This document shows, piece by piece, positions 39,922-48,570 of a DNA stretch of 64,000 nt; the stretch's first letter is position 1; each line of letters opens with the position of its first letter. Source of the DNA: Nocardioides albertanoniae (GTDB lineage: Bacteria > Actinomycetota > Actinomycetes > Propionibacteriales > Nocardioidaceae); contig NZ_VFOV01000001.1 in the NCBI RefSeq assembly GCF_006716315.1, forward strand, positions 1,683,501 to 1,747,500. Reading direction: 5' to 3'. The notes beneath the pieces are model-generated. The model had not been told where the DNA came from and made no database searches. It was given only the letters and a program-made list of their open reading frames with translations. The position numbers were made by a program, and so were the translations under genes.

Positions 39922-41802
39922 GCGGGACGCATCAAGGAGACGAGCATCCAGGAGGTGCGTGAGAAGGCGCGCCTCGACGATGTCATCTCCCAGTACGTGA
40001 CGCTGCGGCGCGCCGGGCCCGGCACCTACAAGGGCCTGTGCCCCTTCCACGACGAGAAGACGCCGTCGTTCAACGTCAACCCCTCGCGCGGGTTCTACAA
40101 GTGTTTCGGCTGCGGCGAGGGCGGCGACGTCATCGACTTCGTGATGAAGCTCGACGGGCTGAGCTTCTTCGAGGCGGTCGAGCGGCTCGGCGACAAGGTC
40201 GGCGTGCAGGTGCAGCGCGACGAGGGCGACGAGGCGCCCGTACGTCGCGGCCCCTCGCGCGGCAAGCTGGTCGAGGCCCACAAGGTCGCCGCGGAGTTCT
40301 ACGCCGAGAAGCTGCTGACTCCCGATGCCGTGGTCGCGCGGCAGTTCCTCGACGAGAAGGGCTTCGACCGCGACGCGGCGCTCCACTTCGGTGTCGGCTT
40401 CTCACCACGCGGGGGAGAGGACCTCTACCGGCACCTGCGGGCACGAGGCTTCTCCGACGAGGAGGTCGTCACCGCCGGGCTGGTGGCGCACGGGCGCTCC
40501 CACTACGACCGGTTCCGCGGGCGGCTGATGTGGCCGATCCGCGAGTCGGGCGGCGACGTGATCGGCTTCGGTGCGCGCCGACTCTTCGACGACGACCGTG
40601 TCGAGGCGAAATACCTCAACACCTCCGAGACGCCGATCTACAAGAAGAGCCACGTGCTCTACGGCATCGACCTGGCCCGCAAGGAGATGGCTCGCACCCG
40701 CGAGGCAGTCATCGTCGAGGGCTACACCGACGTGATGGCCTGCCACCTCGCCGGGATCACGACGGCGGTGGCCACCTGCGGCACCGCCTTCGGCGACGAC
40801 CACGCCAAGGTGCTGCGTCGGTTCATCTCCGACGACCAGCAGCTGCGCGGCGCGGTCGTCTTCACCTTCGACGGCGACGCCGCCGGTCAGTCCGCTGCGC
40901 TGAAGGCGTTCAAGGGCGACGGCAACTTCACCTCGCAGACCTACGTCGCCGTCGAGCCCGACGGCCTCGACCCCAACGACCTGCGGATCAAGAAGGGCGA
41001 CGAGGCGGTGCGCGAGCTGCTCGCCAACCGGGTGCCGCTCTATGAGTTCGTGCTGCGCAACATCGCCTCGAAATACGACCTCGACCGTGCCGACGGCCGC
41101 ATCGACGCCCTGCGTGAGGCCGCCTCGCTGGTCGCCTCCGTGCGCGACGAGTCGAAGAAGATGGGCTTCACCCGCGACCTCGCCCGCTTCATCGGCGTCG
41201 ACCCCGACGAAGCCGCCAAGGAGGTACGCCGCGCAGCCGGTCGCCCCGCGCCCCAGGCCGCTCCTGCGCGTCGCGAGCCGGCCGCCGCTCCCGAGGCGCC
41301 CGCCGCACCACAGCGCCCGCCCATGCCACACCCGCGCGAGCCGCGCTTCGCGGTCGAGCGGGAGACGCTGAAGCTCTTCGTGCAGCACCCGGTCGCCCTG
41401 GGCCGCACCACCGGCGAGATCACCCCCGAAGCCTTCACCCACCCGCTCTACCGGGCGCTGTGGGAGACCATCGCCGGCCTCGGCGGGCCGGGCGCCGGCA
41501 CCGGTGACGCCGGCTGGGCCCAGAAGCTCGGTGCCGCCGCCTCCGACCCCCTCGTCAACCGCATCCTCGCCGAGGTCGCCGTCGAGCCGGTCCCGTCGGC
41601 GAAGGAGCCCGACGCGGCGTACGTCCTGCAATATGTCGTACGCCTCCTCGAGCTCCTCGACCAGCGCCGCATCGCCGAGGTGAAGAGCCGCCTGCAGCGC
41701 ACCGACGCGGCCGCCGACCCCGAGGGCTACCACCGTCTCTTCGCCCAGCTCGCGGCTCTCGAGCAGCACCGGCGCGGCCTCAGGAACCTCGTCGCCGAGT
41801 AG
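39919..41802 (+). CDS. dnaG: DNA primase
   Basis: 627 residues. The CHC2 zinc finger is CPFHDEKTPSF then YKCFGCGEGGD (about residues 41-69). The TOPRIM core has VIVEGYTDVMA (about 265) and FTFDGDAAGQSA (about 317). A Pro/Ala-rich linker (about 440-475) joins the C-terminal helicase-binding domain. It makes RNA primers for replication and is essential. The GTG start follows TAGGAT by seven bases, with no ribosome site. Confidence 0.97.
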   Translation: MAGRIKETSIQEVREKARLDDVISQYVTLRRAGPGTYKGLCPFHDEKTPSFNVNPSRGFYKCFGCGEGGDVIDFVMKLDGLSFFEAVERLGDKVGVQVQRDEGDEAPVRRGPSRGKLVEAHKVAAEFYAEKLLTPDAVVARQFLDEKGFDRDAALHFGVGFSPRGGEDLYRHLRARGFSDEEVVTAGLVAHGRSHYDRFRGRLMWPIRESGGDVIGFGARRLFDDDRVEAKYLNTSETPIYKKSHVLYGIDLARKEMARTREAVIVEGYTDVMACHLAGITTAVATCGTAFGDDHAKVLRRFISDDQQLRGAVVFTFDGDAAGQSAALKAFKGDGNFTSQTYVAVEPDGLDPNDLRIKKGDEAVRELLANRVPLYEFVLRNIASKYDLDRADGRIDALREAASLVASVRDESKKMGFTRDLARFIGVDPDEAAKEVRRAAGRPAPQAAPARREPAAAPEAPAAPQRPPMPHPREPRFAVERETLKLFVQHPVALGRTTGEITPEAFTHPLYRALWETIAGLGGPGAGTGDAGWAQKLGAAASDPLVNRILAEVAVEPVPSAKEPDAAYVLQYVVRLLELLDQRRIAEVKSRLQRTDAAADPEGYHRLFAQLAALEQHRRGLRNLVAE

Positions 41803-41880
41803 GGTCGCGATCTCCCGGGGTGCCGATTTCCGATCGCCGTGGCCGGGTTGCTAAAGTTCCACACGCGCCGCAAGGAGCAT

Positions 41881-41953
41881 TCCCCGATAGCTCAATTGGC
41901 AGAGCATTCGGCTGTTAACCGGAGGGTTGTTGGTTCGAGTCCAACTCGGGGAG
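41881..41953 (+). tRNA. tRNA-Asn (anticodon GTT)
   Basis: Complete cloverleaf: acceptor TCCCCGA (41881-41887) with TCGGGGA (41946-41952), anticodon GTT at 41914-41916 in loop CTGTTAA, and T-arm GTTGG-TTCGAGT-CCAAC. The discriminator is G and a full CCA is not encoded. TAAAGT at 41852-41857 is a likely -10 box. The 3' end is echoed by an imperfect copy at 46077. Confidence 0.97.
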
Positions 41954-41973
41954 CAGAAAAAGAGCCTCTGACC
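41934..41973 (+). repeat. Direct repeat, left copy (tRNA-Asn 3' end; possible att site)
   Basis: These 40 bases (T-loop to start of the terminator) align without gaps to 46077-46116 with 32 matches. The pair brackets the PadR-ABC exporter segment. Confidence 0.55.
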
Positions 41974-42000
41974 TGCAGAAACGCAGGGTCAGAGGCTCTT
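41960..42000 (+). terminator. tRNA-Asn terminator, AAGAGCCTCTGACC family
   Basis: AAGAGCCTCTGACC pairs with GGTCAGAGGCTCTT, with an additional TGC/GCA, followed by GTCATTTC. The same stem sequence is used downstream of the RNase gene at 57523-57578. Confidence 0.88.
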
Positions 42001-42079
42001 GTCATTTCGAGCAGCAGCCGCATCGGAGATCTGCTTGCGCGGTGCCTCATCGGTCTTCCCGCAACACCTCGCGGTCCCC

Positions 42080-42913
42080 TCAGTGTTCGCTGCTGAAGAA
42101 CCGTAGCAACAGCGGGCCGAGGATCTGTGGGTCGACGACGTGATCCGGCCCCTCGAGGGTCTCCCGTTGAGCGTGGGGCAGTAGGACTGCGAGCTCGTCG
42201 GCTGCGCGGTCGAAGAAGTCCGAGGGTAGGCCCGCCATGTAGGGGACCGTGATCGGTCCTCCGGTGGTGACCAGGACCGGTTGGGTGACCGTTGCCAGTC
42301 GATCGGCCGGCAACTGGTAGCGGTTGACGAAGATGCTGTCGTGGACCAGCGTGGGCGCGAGGGCGACCGAGTCCGCCCAGTGCGCCGTCTGCTTGCCTGC
42401 CGCTTTCCTGGCCGCGATGTTGTCGTCGGAGGCGCCGGTCAGGCGCATGAACAGCTCGAGAACCTCCTCGTGCCGCCCGGCGTCGAAGGCGCGTCGGGTG
42501 TCCGCGACGTACTCCTCGAATCGCGGGCGGATGTCGTCTCCGACCGCATAGGGCACCTCCCACACGGCGATCGTGTCGATGGCTGACCCGGCCGCGGCGG
42601 CTTCCAGCGCCAGCGCGCCACCAGAGGACGCCCCGAACAGGTGTGCCGAGCCGCCCGCCTCCGCGATCAACGCGTCCAGGTCCTCGATCTCCCTTTCCGT
42701 GGCGTAGGGCTCGGTGAAGCCGCTCGTGCCGCGTCCCCGACGGGCATAGTTGTAAACCGTGAAGTGCTCGGCGAGAGCAGGTACCAAGGGAGCGTTCTCG
42801 GCTCCGTCGTCTTGTGCGCCGCCTACCAGGACGACGGCCGGGCCGCTTCCCTTCCGGTCGTAGGCGATGGTGGTGCCATCGTTCGATGTCACGCGAAAGG
42901 CCATCTCGTTCAT
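42080..42913 (-). CDS. Alpha/beta hydrolase
   Basis: 277 residues. The fold starts with FRVTSNDGTTIAYDRKGSGPAV, the nucleophile motif is GASSGG (about residue 98) and a His near the C-terminus (EGPDHVVDPQILG) completes the triad. Substrate unknown. A ribosome site (CGGAG) precedes the ATG at 42913. Last gene of the minus-strand cluster PadR, ABC ATPase, ABC permease, DoxX, hydrolase, in the segment bracketed by the tRNA-Asn repeats. Confidence 0.85.
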   Translation of the reverse strand: MNEMAFRVTSNDGTTIAYDRKGSGPAVVLVGGAQDDGAENAPLVPALAEHFTVYNYARRGRGTSGFTEPYATEREIEDLDALIAEAGGSAHLFGASSGGALALEAAAAGSAIDTIAVWEVPYAVGDDIRPRFEEYVADTRRAFDAGRHEEVLELFMRLTGASDDNIAARKAAGKQTAHWADSVALAPTLVHDSIFVNRYQLPADRLATVTQPVLVTTGGPITVPYMAGLPSDFFDRAADELAVLLPHAQRETLEGPDHVVDPQILGPLLLRFFSSEH

Positions 42914-42940
42914 CTCACATCTCCGTTCGAGGGGTTTGTC

Positions 42941-43363
42941 TCAGCGTCTGAGCAGCGTGCCGACGACGGCCTCGGTGCGCGACCACCGCGCCCTTGCGAT
43001 CACGGCCGCCACGACGAGAAGGGCGAGCGCCAGCCAAGGGCTCTGCTCGAGCACGAACAGATCGGTGATGACAGCACCGGTCAGCAGTGCCGCCAACCCG
43101 AGACCCGCCAGGCCCGCCAGAGCCGGGATCAGAAGGCCGACCGCTCCCGCGACCTCCAGCGCTCCGACCAGGTAACGGAGCCGCTGGCCGGCCCCGATGT
43201 CGGCGAACATGTCCACCATGACGGGGTCGCCGGCGAGCTTCGAGATTCCGCCGCCGGCGATGATCACCGCCAGCGCGACTTGCAGAATCCAGACCCCGAA
43301 GCTGATCGCCCGCCCGGGCGTGTGCGCAACGGTTTCCGAGCTGTTCGTGGGGATGGTGCTCAT
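42941..43363 (-). CDS. DoxX family membrane protein
   Basis: 140 residues with four membrane segments. The N-terminal VWILQVALAVIIAGGGISKLAG is the DoxX signature. DoxX-type proteins are small redox-linked membrane proteins of unsettled function. The ATG at 43363 has AAGGAGAG upstream. It lies 33 bases after the ABC permease gene and 27 before the hydrolase gene, so it is inside the operon. Confidence 0.82.
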   Translation of the reverse strand: MSTIPTNSSETVAHTPGRAISFGVWILQVALAVIIAGGGISKLAGDPVMVDMFADIGAGQRLRYLVGALEVAGAVGLLIPALAGLAGLGLAALLTGAVITDLFVLEQSPWLALALLVVAAVIARARWSRTEAVVGTLLRR

Positions 43364-43396
43364 TCGGCTCTCCTTGTCGTGTCCGGGTAGCGGCAT

Positions 43397-44239
43397 CTAC
43401 TTCTTGTTGCGGAAGAGGGCCATCGTGATCGGGCCGAAGACCGCGACGAGAAGCACGGACGAGACCAGCACCCAGCCGATCTCACCGGATGGGACCGAGC
43501 CGTCCATCAGGCCACGCACCGCGGTCGCCAGGTGGGTGATCGGGTTGACCTCGACGACCGCCTGCAACCACCCGGGCATCGTCTTCGGGTCCACGAAGAT
43601 GTTGCTCACGAACGTCAGCGGGAACATCACCATCATGCTGACCCCCGCCACCGAGTTCGGCGTGCGCAGGATCAGGCTGAGCATCGTCCACAGCCACGAC
43701 AGGCAGAACGAGAACTCCAGCAGCAGCACCACCGAGAGCACCACCCCGACGGCGCCACCCTCCGGCCGGAACCCTAGGACCAGGCCGAGCGTGATCACGA
43801 TCGCCGACCCGATCGAGTAGCGCACCAGATCGCCGAGCAGGGCACCGACCAGCGGGGAGGGTCGCCACACCGGAAGTGACCTGAACCTGTCGAACACCCC
43901 CTTCTGGATGTCCGTGTTCAGCGTGATGCCGGTGTTCATTGTGATCATGACGTTCGCCTGCACCAGGATGCCGGGCAGCAGGAACTGCAGGTACTCCTGA
44001 GTCGACCCGGCGAGCGCGCCACCGAACAGGTAGGTGAACATCAGCGTGAACATGATCGGGAACATGGTCACGTCGACGAGCTGCTCGGGCACGTGCTTGA
44101 CCTTCAGCAGAGCGCGCCAGCCGAATGTCAACGAGGTGAGCACCGGACCGGGGCTGGACGGCCGCTCGCCGGCCAGCACACTGCGCAGCGCGTCCTCGGT
44201 GACCGGCGCCGACGCCTGTTCTGCGGTCATGGCATTCAT
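43397..44239 (-). CDS. ABC-2 type exporter permease (DrrB-like)
   Basis: 280 residues with six membrane segments. The family stretch [18 protein letters not shown] and the loop [20 protein letters not shown] (about residues 115-135) match daunorubicin-exporter-type DrrB permeases. It should form an efflux pump with the ATPase encoded just upstream, with which it overlaps (ATGA). PadR control upstream suggests induction by a toxic compound. Confidence 0.88.
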   Translation of the reverse strand: MNAMTAEQASAPVTEDALRSVLAGERPSSPGPVLTSLTFGWRALLKVKHVPEQLVDVTMFPIMFTLMFTYLFGGALAGSTQEYLQFLLPGILVQANVMITMNTGITLNTDIQKGVFDRFRSLPVWRPSPLVGALLGDLVRYSIGSAIVITLGLVLGFRPEGGAVGVVLSVVLLLEFSFCLSWLWTMLSLILRTPNSVAGVSMMVMFPLTFVSNIFVDPKTMPGWLQAVVEVNPITHLATAVRGLMDGSVPSGEIGWVLVSSVLLVAVFGPITMALFRNKK

Positions 44240-45201
44240 GCGGCATCCTCCTCGGGCGTCTCCTCGGCGGCGTGTCCGGTCAGGGTGAGGAACACCTCGT
44301 CCAGGCTCGGCTGACCGAGCGCGAACTCGGTGACGTCGATGCCGCTGCGGGACAGCTCGGCCAGGGAACGGGCGACCCGCTCGGGGTCGGAGATCCGCGC
44401 GGACAGCGCGGCCGGGTCGGCGGACGGCTCGACCGGAACCTCGAGGACGCCGGCGAGGACCCGCTCTGCTGGGGCCCGCTGTTCGGGCGCACGTAGCCGT
44501 AGGTGGAGCGAGCCGGCGCCGACCGATGCCTTGAGCTGGCCGCTCGAGCCCTCGGCGATCACCTTCCCGTGGTCGATCACCGCTAACCGGTCGGCCAGCT
44601 GGTCGGCCTCGTCGAGATACTGCGTGGTCAGCAACACGGTGGTGCCTTCGGCGACCATGGCCCTGACGATCTCCCACACCTGGTTCCTGCTGCGCGGGTC
44701 GAGCCCGGTCGTGGGCTCGTCGAGGAAGATCAGCTCGGGGGTGACGACCAGGCTGGCCGCGATGTCGATGCGCCGGCGCATCCCGCCGGAGTACTTCTTC
44801 ACCTGCCGGTCGGCCGCCTCGGCAAGACCGAACGCGTCGAGCAGGTCGGCCGCCCGCTCCCTGCCTCGGCGGCGTGAGTAGCCGAACAGCCTGGCGAGCA
44901 GCAACAGGTTCTCCACCCCGGTGAGGTCCTCGTCGACCGACGCGAACTGCCCGGTGAGGCTCACCCTGCTCCGCACCGCGCGGGCGTCACGCACGACGTC
45001 GTAGCCGAGCACGTGCGCCTCTCCGGCGTCGGGGCGCAGGAGCGTGGCCAGCATACGGATCGCGGTGGTCTTGCCCGCCCCGTTCGGGCCGAGCAGGCCG
45101 TACACGCCCCCGGCGCTCACGGCCAGGTCCACACCGGCGACCGCGGTGGTCTTGCCGAAGCTCTTCTTCAACCCTCTCGTCTCGATCGCGAGCTTTCCCA
45201 T
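44236..45201 (-). CDS. ABC exporter ATP-binding protein (DrrA-like)
   Basis: 321 residues. Walker [10 protein letters not shown] (about residue 39), signature KYSGGMRRR (about 140), Walker [13 protein letters not shown] (about 160) and H-loop TTQYLDEAD are intact. The C-terminal extension ([19 protein letters not shown]) is the DrrA type. It powers efflux with the permease downstream. Preceded by two inverted repeats that probably bind the PadR regulator encoded upstream. Confidence 0.92.
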   Translation of the reverse strand: MGKLAIETRGLKKSFGKTTAVAGVDLAVSAGGVYGLLGPNGAGKTTAIRMLATLLRPDAGEAHVLGYDVVRDARAVRSRVSLTGQFASVDEDLTGVENLLLLARLFGYSRRRGRERAADLLDAFGLAEAADRQVKKYSGGMRRRIDIAASLVVTPELIFLDEPTTGLDPRSRNQVWEIVRAMVAEGTTVLLTTQYLDEADQLADRLAVIDHGKVIAEGSSGQLKASVGAGSLHLRLRAPEQRAPAERVLAGVLEVPVEPSADPAALSARISDPERVARSLAELSRSGIDVTEFALGQPSLDEVFLTLTGHAAEETPEEDAA

Positions 45202-45249
45202 CGGTTCGATTCCCTCTCTCGGCGTTGCGAACGGATTGGTTGAGCACTA

Positions 45250-45310
45250 GCCAAGTTTGACTACTTGGCCAAAGTACGCCGAAGGAGAACAACTAGTCAA
45301 GGTTGATTAG
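45250..45310 (-). promoter_or_regulatory. Inverted repeats between padR-type gene and ABC exporter
   Basis: GCCAAGT (45250-45256) and ACTTGGC (45263-45269) form one inverted repeat. CTAGTCAA and TTGATTAG (45293-45310) form an imperfect second one that overlaps the PadR stop codon. Both contain variants of TAGTCAA. They are good candidates for PadR operators over the exporter promoter. Confidence 0.58.
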
Positions 45311-45900
45311 AAGCGCATCTCGAGGGGATCGGGGACCGTTCGCCACGAACCCGGATCATCGGCCATGGTGTAGGCGCCCTCAGAGAGTCGTTTGCTCAGG
45401 CTCTTCGCCCACTCCAGCTCGGTGCGGGCGCGTCCCGCCCACAGGTCGGCCTGCTCGCGGACGTGTTCGGGAATGTCGGAGTTCGGGTTCTCCCACCCCT
45501 GGGCCTGCCCGACGAGCTCCGCTTCCAGGCGTGCGACCCGTTCGTCAACGTGCGCGATGGCATCTGCCCTGGTCAGCATGGGCAACATGGCGACGGCCGC
45601 GTCGAGCATGGTGGGGTCATGGGTGCGCCGTAGACCGTCGCGGACCAGTTCGACTATCTCGTCACGTCCCCGATCTGTCACGCGGTACAGAACGCGATCC
45701 GGCCCGGAGTTGCCCGGCTCGGCGTGCTCGTTGAGGAGGCCATCAGCCGCCGCCTTCTTCAGCGCGTGATAGATCGAGCCGGGCTTGATCTTGGCCCAGA
45801 TCTCCGCACCCCAGCTCTGTAGCTCGGACCGCACCTGGTAGCCATGCGCGCCGCCGGAGAGGTGCACGACACCGAGTACCAGGAGCTTCGTCGCCGACAT
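45307..45900 (-). CDS. PadR-family transcriptional regulator
   Basis: 197 residues. The winged helix begins LLVLGVVHLSGGAHGYQVRSEL and has the PadR signature KPGSIYHALKKAAADGLL (about residues 42-59). The helical C-terminal dimer domain follows. PadR proteins usually repress a neighbouring efflux gene until a drug binds. The ATG at 45900 has GGAGG upstream; an ATG six codons earlier is weaker. Placed directly upstream of the ABC exporter operon. Confidence 0.9.
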   Translation of the reverse strand: MSATKLLVLGVVHLSGGAHGYQVRSELQSWGAEIWAKIKPGSIYHALKKAAADGLLNEHAEPGNSGPDRVLYRVTDRGRDEIVELVRDGLRRTHDPTMLDAAVAMLPMLTRADAIAHVDERVARLEAELVGQAQGWENPNSDIPEHVREQADLWAGRARTELEWAKSLSKRLSEGAYTMADDPGSWRTVPDPLEMRF

Positions 45901-46076
45901 ACGCCCACCTCCGCTCAACCTGCTCGGACTCGCTCCGCATGCGCGCCCGCCAGGGTCGTGTCAACTCCCGTCAACACTACGGTGCGGCACTGGAAGTTGT
46001 GTCATTCCTCGTGGGGGCAAAGAGTGGGAGGTGGCCGCCCTCGTGGCTGCTACGGCTCCGGGCGCACCCGCCGGGG

Positions 46077-46116
46077 CTCGATTCCAGCTCGGGGGCCACA
46101 GAAAGAGCCGCTGACC
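46077..46116 (+). repeat. Degenerate copy of tRNA-Asn 3' end (right att-like repeat)
   Basis: Aligns to 41934-41973 with 32 of 40 bases and no gaps, including CTCGGGG of the acceptor arm and GAGCC-CTGACC of the terminator. No 5' half of a tRNA precedes it: no acceptor partner CCCCCGA is found. The region 45901-46198 otherwise holds nothing recognisable. Confidence 0.5.
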
Positions 46117-46198
46117 AGGCACAACGCCATGGCCAGCCGCTCTCTTCATGTGAGCGACAGGGCGGATCGCCGGGTGTCACCCCTGTTGACGGTGTCGG

Positions 46199-46378
46199 TC
46201 AGTCGACCTCGACCACGGCGGCGTCGGCCGCCGCCCGCTGGACCGATTCGGTGCCCTTGATCGCGGCCCTCTTGGACTCGTAGGCCTCGCCCGATGCGAC
46301 GATCTCGCCGTTACCGGCCTTCAGTCGCCATCGGAACTTGCCCGCCTTGTCCTCATACACCTCGAACTTGCCGGCCAT
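46199..46378 (-). CDS. Small YegP-like (DUF1508) protein
   Basis: 59 residues, MAGKFEVYEDKAGKFRWRLK onward, with the pattern K-F-x-W-R-L-x-A-x-N-G-E-I-V-A-S-G-E-x-Y of the DUF1508/YegP repeat. One repeat unit is present; family members often carry two. Function unknown. AAGGAGCATTCGCG precedes the ATG, a strong ribosome site. Small size makes it easy to overlook. It stands alone between the tRNA-like remnant and the DUF3817 gene. Confidence 0.82.
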   Translation of the reverse strand: MAGKFEVYEDKAGKFRWRLKAGNGEIVASGEAYESKRAAIKGTESVQRAAADAAVVEVD

Positions 46379-46472
46379 CGCGAATGCTCCTTCGTAGTGG
46401 GGATGCGTTCGCGATCACGGTAGCCAGACCGCGTGACCTCTGGCTAGGGCCACGCGCGCCGGCGACGCCGGG

Positions 46473-46934
46473 TCAGCCGACCGGCGGGCCGGCGACGAGG
46501 GCGACGACGGTCAGCACCGCGACGCTCGCGACGCCGACGCCCAGACCACCGATCGGGTTGCGCAGCAGCCAGGCCAGCGGACGCTCGAGGGGGCGAGCCG
46601 GGGCCTCGGAGGTCAGCCGCCATGCCGGCACGAGGAGATCGTGGCGCTCGGCGTAGCGCTCGAACCAGAGGGTGAGGAACGGCGGGATCGAGGAGGCGAG
46701 GCCGCCGAGGCGCCTGCCGAACGACCAGCGCTGGTCGACGGCGATCGCGACCGTGGTCACGCAGTAGGTGATGAACACGATCCCGTGCAGCATGCCGAAG
46801 ATGCTGACCGCCAGGTCGGTGGTCTCCGTGACGTACTTCAGGAACATGCCGATGAGCAGGGCGGTCCAGGTCACCGCCTCGGCGGTCGCGACGAGACGGA
46901 AGAGGCGGGACGGCGAGCGGAGAAGTGCGGACAC
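46473..46934 (-). CDS. DUF3817 integral membrane protein
   Basis: 153 residues. The N-terminal two thirds has three membrane segments and the family-typical FRLVATAEAVTWTALLIGMFLKY and FGMLHGIVFITYC, spread over residues 12-63. A fourth segment lies near the C-terminus. The His/Glu pattern is conserved in the family but no function is known. Divergent from dps, with about 50 bases between them. Confidence 0.8.
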   Translation of the reverse strand: MSALLRSPSRLFRLVATAEAVTWTALLIGMFLKYVTETTDLAVSIFGMLHGIVFITYCVTTVAIAVDQRWSFGRRLGGLASSIPPFLTLWFERYAERHDLLVPAWRLTSEAPARPLERPLAWLLRNPIGGLGVGVASVAVLTVVALVAGPPVG

Positions 46935-46986
46935 GCGCCGAGTTTATGCGGTATGAACCGAGCCGCTGACGGGTACCTACCAGCAC

Positions 46987-47541
46987 ATGACTACCAACAA
47001 GCCGCACTACACCGTCCCCGGCCTCGACGAGGGTGCCGCGACGAGGATCATCGACCTGTTGCAGTCGCGTCTGCACGCCACCAACGACCTCCAGCTCACC
47101 CTCAAGCATGTGCATTGGAACGTCGTGGGTCCGCACTTCATCGCCGTGCACCAGATGATCGACCCCCAGGTCGACGCGGTGCGCGACATGGCCGACGCTC
47201 TCGCCGAGCGCATCGCCACCGTGGGCGGAGCCCCGCGAGGCACTCCTGGGGCACTGGTCAAGGAGCGTACGTGGAACGAGTACAGCATCGGACGGGCCAC
47301 GACCCAGGAGCACCTGGCCGCCCTCGACCTGACCTACCAGGGCGTGATCGGCTCCTACCGCGAGGCGATCGACACCCTCGAGCAGCTCGACCCGGTGACG
47401 CAGGACATCCTGATCAGCCAGACCGAGCAGCTCGAGCTCTTCCACTGGTTCGTACGCGCCCACCTGGAGGATCAGGGCGGCCAGCTGCAGACCGGCAGCG
47501 CGTCCACCGAGACGGACGCGGCGAAGGCCGCCCACGGCTGA
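46987..47541 (+). CDS. dps: Dps-family DNA-binding ferritin-like protein
   Basis: 184 residues. The ferroxidase residues lie in LKHVHWNVVGPHFIAVHQMIDPQVDAVRDMAD (spread over about residues 38-69; His, His, Asp, Glu pattern). The chain forms a four-helix bundle and ends in a short Ala/Thr-rich tail. Dps oxidises and stores iron with peroxide and protects DNA in stationary phase. Not part of a visible operon. Confidence 0.93.
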   Translation: MTTNKPHYTVPGLDEGAATRIIDLLQSRLHATNDLQLTLKHVHWNVVGPHFIAVHQMIDPQVDAVRDMADALAERIATVGGAPRGTPGALVKERTWNEYSIGRATTQEHLAALDLTYQGVIGSYREAIDTLEQLDPVTQDILISQTEQLELFHWFVRAHLEDQGGQLQTGSASTETDAAKAAHG

Positions 47542-47573
47542 AGTTCCCGCGGGGTGGCGACGCGCCCCGCGAG

Positions 47574-48269
47574 CTACCTCGCCGGCTCTGTCGAGACCAG
47601 CTTGCCGAATGCGATCATCCGGTTGTCGGTGTGGAAGAGCTCGGAGCAGGTGGTGAGGGTGATCAGGCGCTGACCCTCGCCCTGCTCCGGCTCCACGCCG
47701 ACCCGCTCGGGGTTGTCGGGGACCGGATCGGTGACCCAGCCCGACGTGAACGGCACGACCAGGTCGTCGCCGTTGCTGGTGAACTCGTAGACGTACGTCT
47801 TCTCCCTGGTCAGCACGCGGATCTTGTCGCCTGAGCGAAGCTCGGGCAGGTCGCGGAGCGGCTCACCGTGGGTGATCCGGTGGCCGGCGAGCGCGAAGTT
47901 GCCGACCTCGCCCGGCCCGGCCGTGCCCGCGAAGTGGCCGAACCCAGCGCTCAACGCGCGATCTGAGGTGCCTTCGATGACCGGCACCCGGTAGCCCTTC
48001 CCGAACCGAGGGATCTCGATGACGGTGCTGGTCGACCCGGCGTCGGTGTGGACCGCCGCGCGGCCGGAGTCCCACGCCTTCTCGATCCTCGTGGTCGTCT
48101 TCTGCTGCCGTTCCTTGCTGACGTACGTCGTCCCGTAGAGCTCCCAGACGACGTAGCCGAGGATCGCCAGACCGGCGAGGATCAGGACGATCCCGACCCA
48201 GAAGAGGGGCCGGCGTCGTCCGGTCCGGGGCGGCGTGGTGGTGGGCATCGGGCCAAGCATCTCAACCAT
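47574..48269 (-). CDS. Class E sortase
   Basis: 231 residues. A basic N-terminus and a membrane helix (LFWVGIVLILAGLAILGYVV) precede the sortase domain. The catalytic His is in FALAGHRITHGEPL (about residue 133), the Cys in ITLTTCSELF (about 208) and the Arg in DNRMIAFG. Class E sortases attach proteins with LAxTG-like signals to the cell wall; no substrate with such a signal is seen nearby. Start among three ATGs (48269, 48260, 48248) is uncertain; the first has GAGAGG upstream. Confidence 0.88.
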   Translation of the reverse strand: MVEMLGPMPTTTPPRTGRRRPLFWVGIVLILAGLAILGYVVWELYGTTYVSKERQQKTTTRIEKAWDSGRAAVHTDAGSTSTVIEIPRFGKGYRVPVIEGTSDRALSAGFGHFAGTAGPGEVGNFALAGHRITHGEPLRDLPELRSGDKIRVLTREKTYVYEFTSNGDDLVVPFTSGWVTDPVPDNPERVGVEPEQGEGQRLITLTTCSELFHTDNRMIAFGKLVSTEPAR

Positions 48270-48528
48270 TCTGGTGATTGCCTCTCGACTCAGCTGATCG
48301 GGTCCTCGACGTCGGGTCGGCGACCTGGCGGATCCTCGGAGATCGGACGCTCGGCCCTGACCGGATGGCGCCGCTGTAGTCCTCGTGCTCGAGAGCGATC
48401 TGCTCGACGAGAGCACGGAGCGGCGTCCACGTTCTGCTCGGATCCGTGCCGTGGCGACCATCTCGCCTGCAGTGTGTCCGGAGGCCGGGTCGGCGTTTCA
48501 GCTCCGGGCCAGGGTAAATAACTGTAAG
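48270..48528. other. Intergenic region without recognised gene
   Basis: About 260 bases between the sortase start and the operator of the GH16 gene. Open frames here have no ribosome site or domain. Promoters for both divergent genes should lie here, but no clear -35/-10 pair was identified. Confidence 0.5.
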
Positions 48529-48553
48529 GTCGCCTTACAGTTAACCCCCACGT
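48529..48553 (+). promoter_or_regulatory. Perfect inverted repeat operator of the GH16 gene
   Basis: TAACTGTAAGG (48529-48539), spacer TCG, CCTTACAGTTA (48543-48553). It ends 17 bases before the gene start, over the expected -10/+1 region (GGTAAATAACT precedes it). No regulator gene is adjacent. Confidence 0.72.
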
Positions 48554-48570
48554 TCGCGAAGGAGCGATCG

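Noticed and set aside
41974..46076. Integrase or phage genes within the tRNA-flanked segment
   Set aside because: All frames were accounted for by hydrolase, DoxX, ABC, and PadR genes; no recombinase motif was seen.
46020..46092. A complete second tRNA gene
   Set aside because: Only the T-arm and acceptor 3' side can be matched; no 5' acceptor, D-arm or anticodon stem pairs with it.
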